Assembly: GCA_026988395.1 (NCBI GenBank)
Contig: JALSLI010000167.1
Location: 1 to 36,602, forward strand
DNA from: Flavobacteriaceae bacterium
GTDB lineage: Bacteria; Bacteroidota; Bacteroidia; Flavobacteriales; Flavobacteriaceae
Length of the DNA stretch: 36,602 nucleotides
Reading direction: 5' to 3'
Shown: positions 18,896 through 29,500 of the stretch, piece after piece
Position numbering within the stretch: the stretch's first letter is position 1
Layout: every line of letters begins with the position of its first letter
Program-made: the position numbers and the translations under genes
The notes under the pieces: generated by a model
Told to the model about the DNA's origin: nothing
The model's input: only the letters and a program-made list of their open reading frames with translations
Databases searched by the model: none

Positions 18896-20695
18896 ATGCA
18901 ATTAACCACCTTAGATTATCTTATTATTTTTATCTTTTTCGGAATTACCCTAACTATCGGAATAATAGTTTCTAAAAAATCAAGTAAAAATACCGAAGAA
19001 TATTTTTTAAGCGGTAGAAATATGCCATGGTGGTTACTTGGTTTTAGTATGGTTGCAACCACTTTTGCCGCAGACACACCACTTTTTGTTGCCGATGTTG
19101 TTAGGCAGAACGGTGTTTCCGGAAATTGGGTTTGGTGGACTTTTTTACTTACCGGAATGTTAACCGTTTTTATCTATGCCAGACTATGGCGAAGATCTAA
19201 TGTAAAAACCGATTTAGAATTTTACGAACTCCGTTACAGCGGAAAAGTTGCCCAATTTTTAAGAGGATTTAGAGCCATTTATTTAGGTCTTATCTTTAAT
19301 GTGTTAGTTATGAGTGCCGTAATGCTTGCCGCTATTAAAATAGGAGGAATAATGTTAGGTTTAGAAGCTTGGGAAATTGTAATTTACGCCGGAATAATTA
19401 CCGTTATTTTTAGTGCAATTGGTGGATTTAGAGGTGTTGTTTATACCGATTTTATCCTTTTTATTGTAGCTATGATAGGTGCAATTGCTGCCGCCTATTA
19501 TGCCGTTAATTTACCGGAAGTTGGAGGACTCAAACAATTATTAAACAACGAAGCGGTACAAAGTAAAATGGCCTTTTTACCTGATTTTAGCAATAAAGAA
19601 TTATTAATGAGTTTACTTATCATACCACTTGCCGTACAATGGTGGAGTGCTTGGTATCCGGGAGCTGAACCAGGAGGTGGCGGTTATATTGCACAAAGAA
19701 TGTTAGCCGCAAAAGATGAAAAAAATGCCGTTGGAGCAACCTTCTTTTTTAATATTATGCATTATGCTATTCGTCCGTGGCCATGGATTTTAGTTGCGTT
19801 GGCTTCCATAGTTGTTTTTCCAAATTTAGAAAGTTTACACCAAGCTTTCCCTAATATTCCTATGGACAAAATCGGACATGATTTAGCGTATCCTGCCATG
19901 TTAAACTTTTTACCTGCCGGACTAATCGGTTTGGTTATTTCATCGTTAATAGCAGCTTTTATGAGTACTATTTCAACACATCTAAATTGGGGATCTTCGT
20001 ATATTGTAAATGATTTTTACAAACGCTTTGTAAAACCGGAAGCTTCGGAAAAAGAACAAGTCTGGGTTGCCAAAATCTCTACTGTTTTATTAATGATTTT
20101 AAGCTCTCTATTAGCTTTAAGTTTTAGCAACGCACTACAAATTTTTGACACGATTATCGCATTTGGGGCTGGTACCGGTTTAATCTTTATTTTACGATGG
20201 TTTTGGTGGCGAATCAATGCTTGGAGTGAAATTACGGCTATGATCGTTTCCGGAATTGTTTCCATTTCATTAAACAAGTATCAAGAAATACTATTTGGTG
20301 CAGATGCTACATTTCCGGCATGGTCAAAATTTCCGATTATTGTACTAATAACAACTATAGCTTGGGTAATTGTTACCTTACTAACCAAACCGGAAGATGC
20401 CGAAACCTTAGAAAAATTCTACGAAAAAATCCAGCCTGCCTCTTACGGTTGGAAACCTGTAATTAATAAAGCAAGACAAAAAGGAAAAAATCTTTTTAAT
20501 CCTAATGTTGACAGAAGCCTAAGTTTCGGAATTCTAGCAATGGTGATTGGTACAATACTTGTTTATGCTATATTATTTGGTATCGGAAATTTAATCTATG
20601 CAAAGAATTTATATGCTGCCATTTTATTTGCTATTGCTTTATTATGTAGTGTAATACTAACCAAAATGTGGCCAAAAATTAAAGGGAATCTATAA
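18896..20695 (+). CDS. Sodium:solute symporter (SSS) family transporter
   Basis: Multi-TM protein with SKKSSKNTEEYFLSGRNMPWWLLGFSMVATTFAADTPLFVADVVRQNG and GLIGLVISSLIAAFMSTISTHLNWGSSYIVNDFYKRF, typical of SSS transporters. Confidence 0.93.
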   Translation: MQLTTLDYLIIFIFFGITLTIGIIVSKKSSKNTEEYFLSGRNMPWWLLGFSMVATTFAADTPLFVADVVRQNGVSGNWVWWTFLLTGMLTVFIYARLWRRSNVKTDLEFYELRYSGKVAQFLRGFRAIYLGLIFNVLVMSAVMLAAIKIGGIMLGLEAWEIVIYAGIITVIFSAIGGFRGVVYTDFILFIVAMIGAIAAAYYAVNLPEVGGLKQLLNNEAVQSKMAFLPDFSNKELLMSLLIIPLAVQWWSAWYPGAEPGGGGYIAQRMLAAKDEKNAVGATFFFNIMHYAIRPWPWILVALASIVVFPNLESLHQAFPNIPMDKIGHDLAYPAMLNFLPAGLIGLVISSLIAAFMSTISTHLNWGSSYIVNDFYKRFVKPEASEKEQVWVAKISTVLLMILSSLLALSFSNALQIFDTIIAFGAGTGLIFILRWFWWRINAWSEITAMIVSGIVSISLNKYQEILFGADATFPAWSKFPIIVLITTIAWVIVTLLTKPEDAETLEKFYEKIQPASYGWKPVINKARQKGKNLFNPNVDRSLSFGILAMVIGTILVYAILFGIGNLIYAKNLYAAILFAIALLCSVILTKMWPKIKGNL

Positions 20696-20701
20696 AACAA
20701 A

Positions 20702-21121
20702 CTAAATTGTTAATTGCATCTTTGAGCTTATTAATTCAAAATCTTTTTTTGATATTTCGAGCAAACCATAACGGAAAGGAAAACCCCAACTTTTTTTGTT
20801 TGGAATAAACTCCAATTCATTTATTAAGGGTCTTATCTCGGTTTCTTTACAATCTAGAAATTGAACTTTCCTCCTAAAAGGTTCAAATCCTTTAAATTGT
20901 TCTATCTGATAGATTGTATCATCTGTTGCCTTAGCTATTGCCGTAAATTTTTGATATGGTTTTTTATCATTTATACTAATTTTTGAAGAATAAAAAATAA
21001 TATAGTCTTCTTTATGAATCCTTTTTAATGGTGTTTTTTTGCCATGACAAACTTGAAGAATTTTCCATTCTTTTCCTTTTATAACATGATCTTTGGATAT
21101 CACTGCAATCCAATACTTCAT
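20702..21121 (-). CDS. EVE-domain (UPF0310-type) protein
   Basis: MKYWIAVISKDHVIKGKEWKILQVCHGKKTPLKRIHKEDYIIFYSSK..., characteristic EVE/PUA-like N-terminus. Confidence 0.85.
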   Translation of the reverse strand: MKYWIAVISKDHVIKGKEWKILQVCHGKKTPLKRIHKEDYIIFYSSKISINDKKPYQKFTAIAKATDDTIYQIEQFKGFEPFRRKVQFLDCKETEIRPLINELEFIPNKKSWGFPFRYGLLEISKKDFELISSKMQLTI

Positions 21122-21130
21122 TAATTTAAA

Positions 21131-21526
21131 TTAAAAATTATACCACTTTTTTTTCTTCTTTTTTAATGTTTTTTTCTTTAACAAATCTTCATAGATAAAT
21201 GTCCAAGATTGCATACCGCCAAAATTACGGTCATCAATAAAAACATCGGCATGAATTTTACGACTTATATTATTGTCCGGAATTTCCTCAGGATAACTTT
21301 TGTTAACAGCATAAAAATCAATACCGTTTTTTTTACAAAAGGCAACTGCTTCTTCCAATTTTTCTCCACTGCGATAGGTCCATAAAATTAAACGATGCCC
21401 TTTTGCTTGTAGTTCTTTTAATGTTTCAAAGGCAAAAGGTAGTGGTTTTCCTATTTTAGGATAAGCATCCTCCACAATAGTGCCATCAAAATCAACAGCT
21501 ATAATTTTGGTGTTTTTAGGAAACAT
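21131..21526 (-). CDS. HAD-like small hydrolase (BT0820-like)
   Basis: IIAVDFDGTIVEDAYPKIGKPLPFAFETLKELQAKGHRLILWTYRSGEKLEEAVAFCKKNGIDFYAVNKSYPEE, DVFIDDRNFGG. Confidence 0.85.
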   Translation of the reverse strand: MFPKNTKIIAVDFDGTIVEDAYPKIGKPLPFAFETLKELQAKGHRLILWTYRSGEKLEEAVAFCKKNGIDFYAVNKSYPEEIPDNNISRKIHADVFIDDRNFGGMQSWTFIYEDLLKKKTLKKKKKKWYNF

Positions 21527-21531
21527 ACTTT

Positions 21532-23052
21532 TTAACTAATTAATGATTCTTTATCCATTTCTTTAGGCTTATCAATACCTAAAATATGTAAAATTGTTGG
21601 TGCTATATTTGCTAAAACACCATTTTTTACTTCCTTTATATCCTTATCTACAATTACAACAGGAACCGGATTTGTAGTATGTGCAGTGTTTGGTGTTCCG
21701 TCTTCATTTATCATTTTTTCGCTATTACCATGATCGGCAATAATGATGCTTACATAATTATTTTTTAGTGCTGTTGTGACTACATCTTTTAAACAAGAAT
21801 CCACGGTTTCGGCTGCTTTAACTGCTGCTTCAAAAACGCCGGTATGACCAACCATATCGGTATTAGCAAAATTTAAAACAATTAAATCGGCTTCTTGCTT
21901 TTCGATTTCGGGTATAATGGCATCACGTATATCTTTGGCACTCATTTCGGGCTGTAAATCGTAAGTTGCTACTTTTGGTGAAGGTTTTAAAATCCTTTTT
22001 TCGCCTTTAAACAATTCTTCTCTTCCTCCTGAAAAGAAAAAAGTTACATGCGGATATTTCTCTGTCTCGGCAATACGAATTTGTTTTTTGTTATTTTTAG
22101 CCAACACTTCACCAAGGGTATTTTGTAAATTATCCACAGGATAAATCACTTTTATTCCTTTAAAATCTTTGCTATACTCTACCATTGTAACAAAGTACAA
22201 AGGCAATTTTTTTATACCGTATTCCTTAAAATCACGTTGTGTAAGTACTTCTGTCAATTCTCTACCTCTATCTGTTCTAAAATTAAAATAAATAACCACA
22301 TCATTTGGCTGAATTGTAGCAATTGGCTCATCGTTGTCATCTACTTTTACAATTGGTTTTATAAACTCGTCGGTTACACCGTTTTTATAAGACTCTTGAA
22401 TTGCTTTGATGATATCTTTGGTTTTTTTGCCTTTTCCATGTACTAATAAATCATACGCTAACTTTACACGTTCCCAACGTTTATCGCGATCCATTGCATA
22501 ATATCTACCAATTACAGAAGCTATTTTTCCGGTTGTTTTTTTTGTGTAATCTTCTAAATCTTTAATAAAATGTACACCTGATTTTGGATCAGTATCTCTT
22601 CCGTCAGTAAAAGCATGAATGTAGGTATTTTCTACATTTGCATTTTTTGCTGCACGTAAAAGACCTTTTAAATGATTTATATGCGAATGAATTCCGCCAT
22701 CGGAAACCAAGCCTATAAAATGCACTTTTTTATTATTTTTTTTAGCATAATCAAAAGCATCTTGCAATACTTTTTCTTGATCTAAAGTTTTTTCTAAAAC
22801 CGCTTTGTTTATTTTTACTAAATTTTGATATACAATTCTTCCTGCCCCAAGGTTCATATGTCCAACTTCTGAGTTTCCCATTTGCCCTTCCGGAAGTCCT
22901 ACGTGCAATCCGTCTGTTCGTAAACTTGCATTTGGATATTCTTTAAGCAAACTCTCAATAAAAGGTGTTTTTGCTTGATATATTGCGGATACTTTAGGAT
23001 CTTGAGTTATACCCCAACCATCTAAAATAATGAGAATTACTTTTTTTAGCAT
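21532..23052 (-). CDS. gpmI: 2,3-bisphosphoglycerate-independent phosphoglycerate mutase
   Basis: MLKKVILIILDGWGITQDPKVSAIYQAKTPF, LPEGQMGNSEVGHMNLGAGRIVYQNL, SDGGIHSHINHL, FNFRTDRGREL, FANTDMVGHTGVFEAAVKAAE, ADHGNSEKM. Start moved to 23052 because a TACCTTTG box lies at 23071-23078. Confidence 0.97.
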   Translation of the reverse strand: MLKKVILIILDGWGITQDPKVSAIYQAKTPFIESLLKEYPNASLRTDGLHVGLPEGQMGNSEVGHMNLGAGRIVYQNLVKINKAVLEKTLDQEKVLQDAFDYAKKNNKKVHFIGLVSDGGIHSHINHLKGLLRAAKNANVENTYIHAFTDGRDTDPKSGVHFIKDLEDYTKKTTGKIASVIGRYYAMDRDKRWERVKLAYDLLVHGKGKKTKDIIKAIQESYKNGVTDEFIKPIVKVDDNDEPIATIQPNDVVIYFNFRTDRGRELTEVLTQRDFKEYGIKKLPLYFVTMVEYSKDFKGIKVIYPVDNLQNTLGEVLAKNNKKQIRIAETEKYPHVTFFFSGGREELFKGEKRILKPSPKVATYDLQPEMSAKDIRDAIIPEIEKQEADLIVLNFANTDMVGHTGVFEAAVKAAETVDSCLKDVVTTALKNNYVSIIIADHGNSEKMINEDGTPNTAHTTNPVPVVIVDKDIKEVKNGVLANIAPTILHILGIDKPKEMDKESLIS

Positions 23053-23070
23053 GATGATAAATTTAAAATA

Positions 23071-23078
23071 CAAAGGTA
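23071..23078 (-). promoter_or_regulatory. -7 box TACCTTTG for gpmI
   Basis: TAnnTTTG match about 18 nt upstream of the MLKKVILIILDGWG start; it overlaps the ORF-track start at 23073. Confidence 0.45.
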
Positions 23079-23111
23079 GTTATTTAGATACTAAAATCTC
23101 TAATTATAATT

Positions 23112-23768
23112 CTAAGATTTTTCACCAAAAAGTAATGTATTGGTTTTATTAATTCCTTCTTTTTTAAAAAGAATCATTTTTTTATCTAATGATTGTACTA
23201 TTAAATCTAATTTAGTTGAATTTTTTAATAAAATTCCGGCATTAAACAAAAATCGTCCTTTTGGTTTTAAAACCGAATAAATTGAATTCCAAAATACAGT
23301 GCTATAAAAAAAATCAGGTACTAAATTATCTACAAAAATATCTACAAAAATAAAATCGTAGGTATTTTTGGTATTCTTAATAAATTTAGCTGCGTCTTGA
23401 TGAAAAATTTCAATTTTATCGTTGGTATTTATTCCAAATTCATCTTTAGCGATACGAATAATTTCTTTATCCAGTTCTACTGCTGTAATTTTACCGGTAT
23501 GCAAAAAATCTTGTTGTATTTTTTTAATAAAATTCCCTCCGCCAAGACCGAGAATTAAAACTGTATCTTTTTGTTTAATATGTGTATATTTAAAAGCTTC
23601 TTCTAAAATTAAATCTAATGATCCATAAGAAAAATTCGCATTTTTAGTATCTAATAATTTTTTTCCTTGGTACCATGTTATTTCTACATCACCGTTTATC
23701 TCGGAAGCTACCTTCTGTGTTATTGGCCACAAAAAGCTTAACAACTTTTTTAAAAAAATATTTTCCAA
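23112..23768 (-). CDS. Spermidine synthase-like methyltransferase-fold protein
   Basis: VLILGLGGGNFIKKIQQDFLHTGKITAVELDKEIIRIAKDEFG...DKIEIFHQDAAKFIKNTKNTYDFIFVDIFVDNLVPDFF. Confidence 0.8.
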   Translation of the reverse strand: MENIFLKKLLSFLWPITQKVASEINGDVEITWYQGKKLLDTKNANFSYGSLDLILEEAFKYTHIKQKDTVLILGLGGGNFIKKIQQDFLHTGKITAVELDKEIIRIAKDEFGINTNDKIEIFHQDAAKFIKNTKNTYDFIFVDIFVDNLVPDFFYSTVFWNSIYSVLKPKGRFLFNAGILLKNSTKLDLIVQSLDKKMILFKKEGINKTNTLLFGEKS

Positions 23769-24545
23769 TTATCTATCTCTATATTCTTTAATCGCTGCTT
23801 TTATATGGGCAATTCTATTGTCCGGATCCGGATGTGTGGATTGAAATTCCGGTACTCTTTTTCCTCCGACGGAAGCCTTTAAAATTTTCATGACTTCAAT
23901 CATTTCTTCGGGTCTATAGCCAGCATCCATCATAAATTTAACGCCTAATTTATCAGATTCTAATTCGTCATTTCTACCATATTTCATATTAACCATATTT
24001 CCAATCATTGCCGCCATTTGAGCAGCATCTTGACCTCCACCAGCCATTACAGCGGTTAATAAACCTTGTGTTAAACCTTGTTTTGCCATTCTTTCTGCGG
24101 AATGACGACCTAATACATGACCAATTTCGTGACCCAAAACACCTGCTAATTGATCTTCGTTTTTTAATTTTGAAAACAGTGCGTAAGTAATAAACACTTG
24201 ACCTCCGGGCAAAGCAAAAGCGTTTATTGTTTGCGGATCTCTTAACAAATGAAACTCGTAACGATATGGTGTTTTTGAAGCTAAACTACTATTTACCAAC
24301 TTATTCCCAACTCTATCAACTAAATCTTGGTATTTTTGATTAGGATATAATCCTCCGTATTGCCTTGCCATTTGTGGCACGCTACTTAAACCCATACGTA
24401 TTTCATCACTTGGCGTTATGGAAATATGTTGTTTTTTTCCGGTATACGGATTTACTTCACTATTAGAATAATATTTAAACAAAGAAAACAATGCAATTCC
24501 GGCAAATAATAGCAATCTTAGTTTTAAACCACCTCTTCTTCTCAT
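23769..24545 (-). CDS. M48 family zinc metalloprotease
   Basis: INAFALPGGQVFITYALFSKLKNEDQLAGVLGHEIGHVLGRHSAERMAKQG (HExxH), ELESDKLGVKFMMDAGYRPEEM, STHPDPDNRIAHI. Start placed at MRRRGGLKL because a TATCTTTG box (24568-24575) overlaps the ORF-track start. Confidence 0.92.
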   Translation of the reverse strand: MRRRGGLKLRLLLFAGIALFSLFKYYSNSEVNPYTGKKQHISITPSDEIRMGLSSVPQMARQYGGLYPNQKYQDLVDRVGNKLVNSSLASKTPYRYEFHLLRDPQTINAFALPGGQVFITYALFSKLKNEDQLAGVLGHEIGHVLGRHSAERMAKQGLTQGLLTAVMAGGGQDAAQMAAMIGNMVNMKYGRNDELESDKLGVKFMMDAGYRPEEMIEVMKILKASVGGKRVPEFQSTHPDPDNRIAHIKAAIKEYRDR

Positions 24546-24567
24546 ACTAATTAAATTTTGTGCAAAA

Positions 24568-24575
24568 CAAAGATA
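24568..24575 (-). promoter_or_regulatory. -7 box TATCTTTG for the M48 protease gene
   Basis: TAnnTTTG match on the minus strand upstream of the ATG at 24545. Confidence 0.4.
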
Positions 24576-24659
24576 CATATTTTTAAAGAACTAACAATTC
24601 TCACCATTTTTTAAAGGAAAATGTTTATTTTTACAACAATAAATTTTGATTATCTAATT

Positions 24660-26390
24660 ATGGTAAAGGATTCTGTTTTAAATAAATTACCCAAACATTT
24701 ACATGTTTTTACGCAAGAGCAACCTTATGATTCGTACACACCAAAAAACCAAGCAGTTTGGCGGTATATTATGCGAAAAAGCACCAATTATTTAAAAAAT
24801 GTTGCTCATAAATCATATTTAGAAGGCTTAAAAAAAACCGGAATATCAGTAGAATACATTCCAAAAATGGAAGGCATGAACCGAATTTTAAAAGATATTG
24901 GCTGGCATGCTGTTGCGGTTGACGGCTTTATTCCACCTAATGCTTTTATGGAGTTTCAAGCATACAATACACTGGTTATCGCTTCTGATATTAGAACTGC
25001 CGAACATATTGAATATACTCCGGCTCCGGATATTGTTCACGAAGCGGCAGGTCACGCTCCAATAATTGCCAATCCAGAGTACGCCGAATATCTACGTCGC
25101 TTTGGCGAAATAGGCTCAAAAGCCATATCATCTGCTAAAGATTACGAACTTTATGAAGCAATAAGACACTTGTCTATTATTAAAGAAAATCCGAATACGC
25201 CGGAAAAAGACATCATAGAAGCCGAAAAACAAATTGAAGAAATCACTGTAAATATAGGCGAACCAAGCGAAATGGCGAAAATACGTAATTTACATTGGTG
25301 GACAGTAGAATACGGTTTAATTGGCAGTTTAAAAAATCCGAAAATTTATGGTGCAGGTTTGCTTTCTTCAATTGGCGAAAGTGATTGGTGTATGAGTGAT
25401 CAAGTAAAAAAAATACCTTATTCTATTGAAGCGGCAAACGTAGCATTTGACATCACAAAGCCCCAACCTCATTTATTTGTAACTCCTAATTTTGCTCATT
25501 TAAGCTTTGTTTTGGAAGAATTTGCCGATACAATGGCACTTAGAAACGGCGGATTAAAGGGTGTGGAAAAATTAATCGATTCACAAAATTTAGGCACGAT
25601 TGAACTTAATACGGGAATTCAAATTTCAGGTAAATTTACCAGAGTTATCGATGATGAAAATTACCATCCAATTTATTTTCAAACAACCGGAAAAACTGCA
25701 TTAGCTTACAAAAACAAACAGATAATAGGTCACGGAAAAAACTATCATAAAGATGGTTTTGGTTCTCCGGTAGGGAAATTAAAAGGAATAAATTTAGCTA
25801 TCGAAGATATGTCTCCAACCGATTTGGAAGCTTACGGTATCTACGAAGGAAAAACTACTACACTCAATTTTAAAGGAGGTATTACCGTTACCGGAGAAAT
25901 TATTACCGGAAAACGAAACTTACAAGGTAAAATCATCCTTATTTCTTTTAAAAATTGTACGGTAAAATACGGTGATGAAATTTTATTTCATCCGGATTGG
26001 GGTATTTACGATATGGCTGTTGGAGCTGAAATTGTATCGGCTTTTTCGGGTGTTGCAGATCCGGATAATTATGGATTGGAATTTAAAGCTCCCAAAGAAA
26101 AAACACATAAAATTGTATATTCCGATAAAGAAAAAGAAATCCACTTTTTATATCAAAAAGTTAGAAAAATGCGTGAAAACAATAATATTGATGTAACAGA
26201 GTTGATGAATATTTTTAATCAAATTAACAAAAATGATAAAGAATGGCTTTTGGTTTTAGAAATTTATGAATTACTATTAAAAGAAAATAGAAATGAAAAA
26301 AATGAAGTCTTAAATCAATTAAATAATTGGATTGCCACAAGCAACTATGGAAATTTAATAGAGGATGGATTAACCTTACTAAAACCTTAA
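24660..26390 (+). CDS. Aromatic amino acid (phenylalanine-4-) hydroxylase with long C-terminal extension
   Basis: GMNRILKDIGWHAVAVDGFIPPNAFMEFQA, PDIVHEAAGHAPIIANPEYAEYLRRFGEIGSKA (HExxGH), FAHLSFVLEEFADTMALRNGG. Roughly 250 further residues follow the catalytic domain. Confidence 0.88.
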   Translation: MVKDSVLNKLPKHLHVFTQEQPYDSYTPKNQAVWRYIMRKSTNYLKNVAHKSYLEGLKKTGISVEYIPKMEGMNRILKDIGWHAVAVDGFIPPNAFMEFQAYNTLVIASDIRTAEHIEYTPAPDIVHEAAGHAPIIANPEYAEYLRRFGEIGSKAISSAKDYELYEAIRHLSIIKENPNTPEKDIIEAEKQIEEITVNIGEPSEMAKIRNLHWWTVEYGLIGSLKNPKIYGAGLLSSIGESDWCMSDQVKKIPYSIEAANVAFDITKPQPHLFVTPNFAHLSFVLEEFADTMALRNGGLKGVEKLIDSQNLGTIELNTGIQISGKFTRVIDDENYHPIYFQTTGKTALAYKNKQIIGHGKNYHKDGFGSPVGKLKGINLAIEDMSPTDLEAYGIYEGKTTTLNFKGGITVTGEIITGKRNLQGKIILISFKNCTVKYGDEILFHPDWGIYDMAVGAEIVSAFSGVADPDNYGLEFKAPKEKTHKIVYSDKEKEIHFLYQKVRKMRENNNIDVTELMNIFNQINKNDKEWLLVLEIYELLLKENRNEKNEVLNQLNNWIATSNYGNLIEDGLTLLKP

Positions 26391-26534
26391 ATCCAAAAAA
26401 AAAATTTGTGCTACGAAAACCTTTGCTAATTTAATGTAAAAAAAATAGGTTCTTTAATTTTATTTTTACTACTTTAGTCATCTACTAACAACACGAGGAA
26501 AAAATTACTGAAAATTACTAAAAATTGACTTAAT

Positions 26535-29500
26535 TTGTTACGTAAATTATTTGTTTTATTCGTGTTCGTTTATACGATAAAAATTCAATCGCAAGAAACT
26601 GTTTTTTTTCATTACGGAATTGAAAACGGCTTATCTCAAGAAAGTGTTCAAACTATTTTAAAATCTAAAGATGGTTTTTTATGGCTTGGCACACAAGATG
26701 GTTTAAACCGTTTTGACGGAGATAAATTTACGGTTTACAAACATACCAATTCTATAAAAAATAGTATTTCAGGAAATTTTATTACCAACCTATTGGAAAA
26801 TAAAGACCAAATTTGGGTTGGTACTTCTAATAATGGTGTTAGTATTTATAACTCTAAACTAGATAATTTTACACAAATTGGAGTGAAAAATGGCAATTGT
26901 ACGGCTATTGAAAAAGACCGTTTTAACCATGTTTTTGTTAGTTATTATAAAAAAGGTTTGTCTATTTTTACAAATAAAAAGGGTACACTTGTTCAAAAAG
27001 ACATTCCGTTTTTTAAGGATAATAATCTTATTATCACTTCTATAAGGAGTAATAAAGATAGAGAAATATATGTTGGAACAAAATCCGGAAAACTCTTTAA
27101 AACAACCACCTATACCAATGATTTTATTTTTAAAGAAATTCCATTAAACTTAGTAGTTGGTAGTATCAACCACCTTTTATGGGATTATGGAAAGTTGTGG
27201 TTAAGCACATCAAAAGGTGTTTTCTACTTAGAACATAATACCATTAATTTTGTTAAATTAAACGATTCACAATTAACAGTTAATAGCATTAAAAAATACG
27301 AAAATATTTATTTTATAGCTACAGATAATGGTCTGTACAAATGTGAAAATTTTAACGATGAAACCAATAAATTTGGGAAATATAATTTTTTTCAAGGTGA
27401 TAAGAATAATCTAAATTCAATTACATCAAACAGAGTATATGATATTTTAATTGACAATGACTTATTGTGGGTTGGTACAAATAAATTGGATTTACTACCA
27501 TTACAATCTCCCGTCTTTAAAAGTATTAATACAAATACAAAACCGATAATTAGTAACAATCATATTTACTCTATTTATAAAGATAAAGACTATTTATTTA
27601 TAGGAACCAGAAATGGACTGAACTGTGTTAACAACAAAGGAGAAACTTTTACAATTACAAAAGAAAATACAAAAAGCAAGCTTGCCTCTAATGTAATACG
27701 AAGCATCGCCAAAAAAGATGACTATTTATGGCTTGGAACTACTAAAGGTATAACGATTATAAATCTTACTAATTTTAATCCTAAAAACCCAAAACTAAAA
27801 TCATTTTATGCAGAAGAAAACAACAAAACTAGCCTAAGTCATAATAATATCCGTAATATTTTTATCGATAATCAAAATAGAATATGGATTTCTACTTACG
27901 GAGGTGGTCTAAATCTATTTATAGGCGATATAACAAAAAACAGATTTAAATTTAAACATTTTAAATATGATAACCTAAAAAATTCAATTAGTTCGGATTT
28001 TGTTTTTAACATTACCCAAGATGCAGACAATATTTATTGGATTGCAACAAAATTTGGTTTAAACAAAATGGTATATAGTAATGATACACCAAAATTTACA
28101 AACTATCTAAAACAAGAAAACAAACCAAACAAATTACAAAGTAGTAATATTTTAACAACATATCACGATGCTGACAATCAAATGTGGATTGGTACACAAA
28201 ATGGATTGTATCGACTAGATAAAGAAACCGAAATTTTTACAGGTTTTGGAACAAAAGAAGGACTTACAAACAATGTAATATATTCAATTTTAGAAGACAA
28301 TAGAAAAAATTTATGGCTATCTACTAATTCAGGTTTGTTTAAACTTAATAAAAAAAAATTAAAGTTTACACACTACACAATAAAGGAAGGTATTACAAGC
28401 AAAGAATTTAATCTGGGAGCACAATTTAAGGATACAAAAAAAAATCTTCTTTATTTTGGAGGAACAAAAGGAGTCAGTTATTTTAATCCTAATGAAATAG
28501 ACAGACTCTACCAAGAAAGCAACTTAAAATTCACGTCATTAAACATTAAAGGGAAAGTAATAAAACCACAAAACAATCCTTCATTTTTAAAAGAAAATAT
28601 TACCAAAACCAAACTTATAACATTAAATCATAAAGATTTTCCAATATATCTTGGCTTTTCTGAATTTAATTTCAAACCTTATAAAAATACTTCTTTTTAT
28701 TATAAATTAATCCCAAACGATGCCAACTGGAATCTCGTAAAAAAAGGTAATGAAATCCAATTATTAAACCTCTCCCCGGGAGAATATCAATTGCAAGTAA
28801 AAGGCAAATCGCAGAACAAACTATGGACAAAAAACCCTTTGCAAATAAGCCTTATCGTAAATCCTCCTTGGTATAGCTCTAACCTGTCTTTTTTTATCTA
28901 TTTTTTACTATTTTCCGCTTTGATTTATTATATCTTTAAACGCATTGTAAAACAAAAATTAGCACATCAAGAAGTAGTTAGATTGAAAGAATTAAACAAT
29001 TTAAAAACAACACTTTACACTAATATCACACATGAGTTTAGAACACCTATCACTGTAATTTTAGGAATGACAGATAGTATAAAAGAAAAATTGAAAAACA
29101 AATCTGAAAATGCTTCAAAAGAACTAGAACTGATCGAAAGAAATTCTAAAAATTTACTAAAGTTAGTGAACCAAATTTTAGATTTATCGAAACTGGAAAA
29201 AGGAAAATTAAAACTTAATCTGGAACAAGCAAATATTGTAACTCTTATAAAATACATCACCGAAAGCTTTTCATCCTTTGCTGAAGAAAAAGGTATTTCA
29301 TTAGTTTTTTATACTGAAGAAGATACCATATTAATGGATTATGATGCCAATAAAATTTCGCAAATTGTAACTAATTTACTTTCTAATGCAATAAAATTTT
29401 GTAATTCAGGAGATAAAATTTTTGTACACTTAAATAAAAAAAACAACCAATTACAACTAAAAATTAAAGATACCGGAATAGGTATCGAAGAAAAAAATCT

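Noticed and set aside
20702-21526. EVE-domain plus HAD-like pair considered as a defence island
   Set aside because: EVE proteins can associate with defence, but the neighbours are housekeeping genes (gpmI, symporter) and no nuclease or other defence component is visible.
22237-22446. Plus-strand ORF of 69 aa opposite gpmI
   Set aside because: Antisense to the strongly conserved gpmI coding region, Cys/Phe-rich low-complexity translation; typical shadow ORF.
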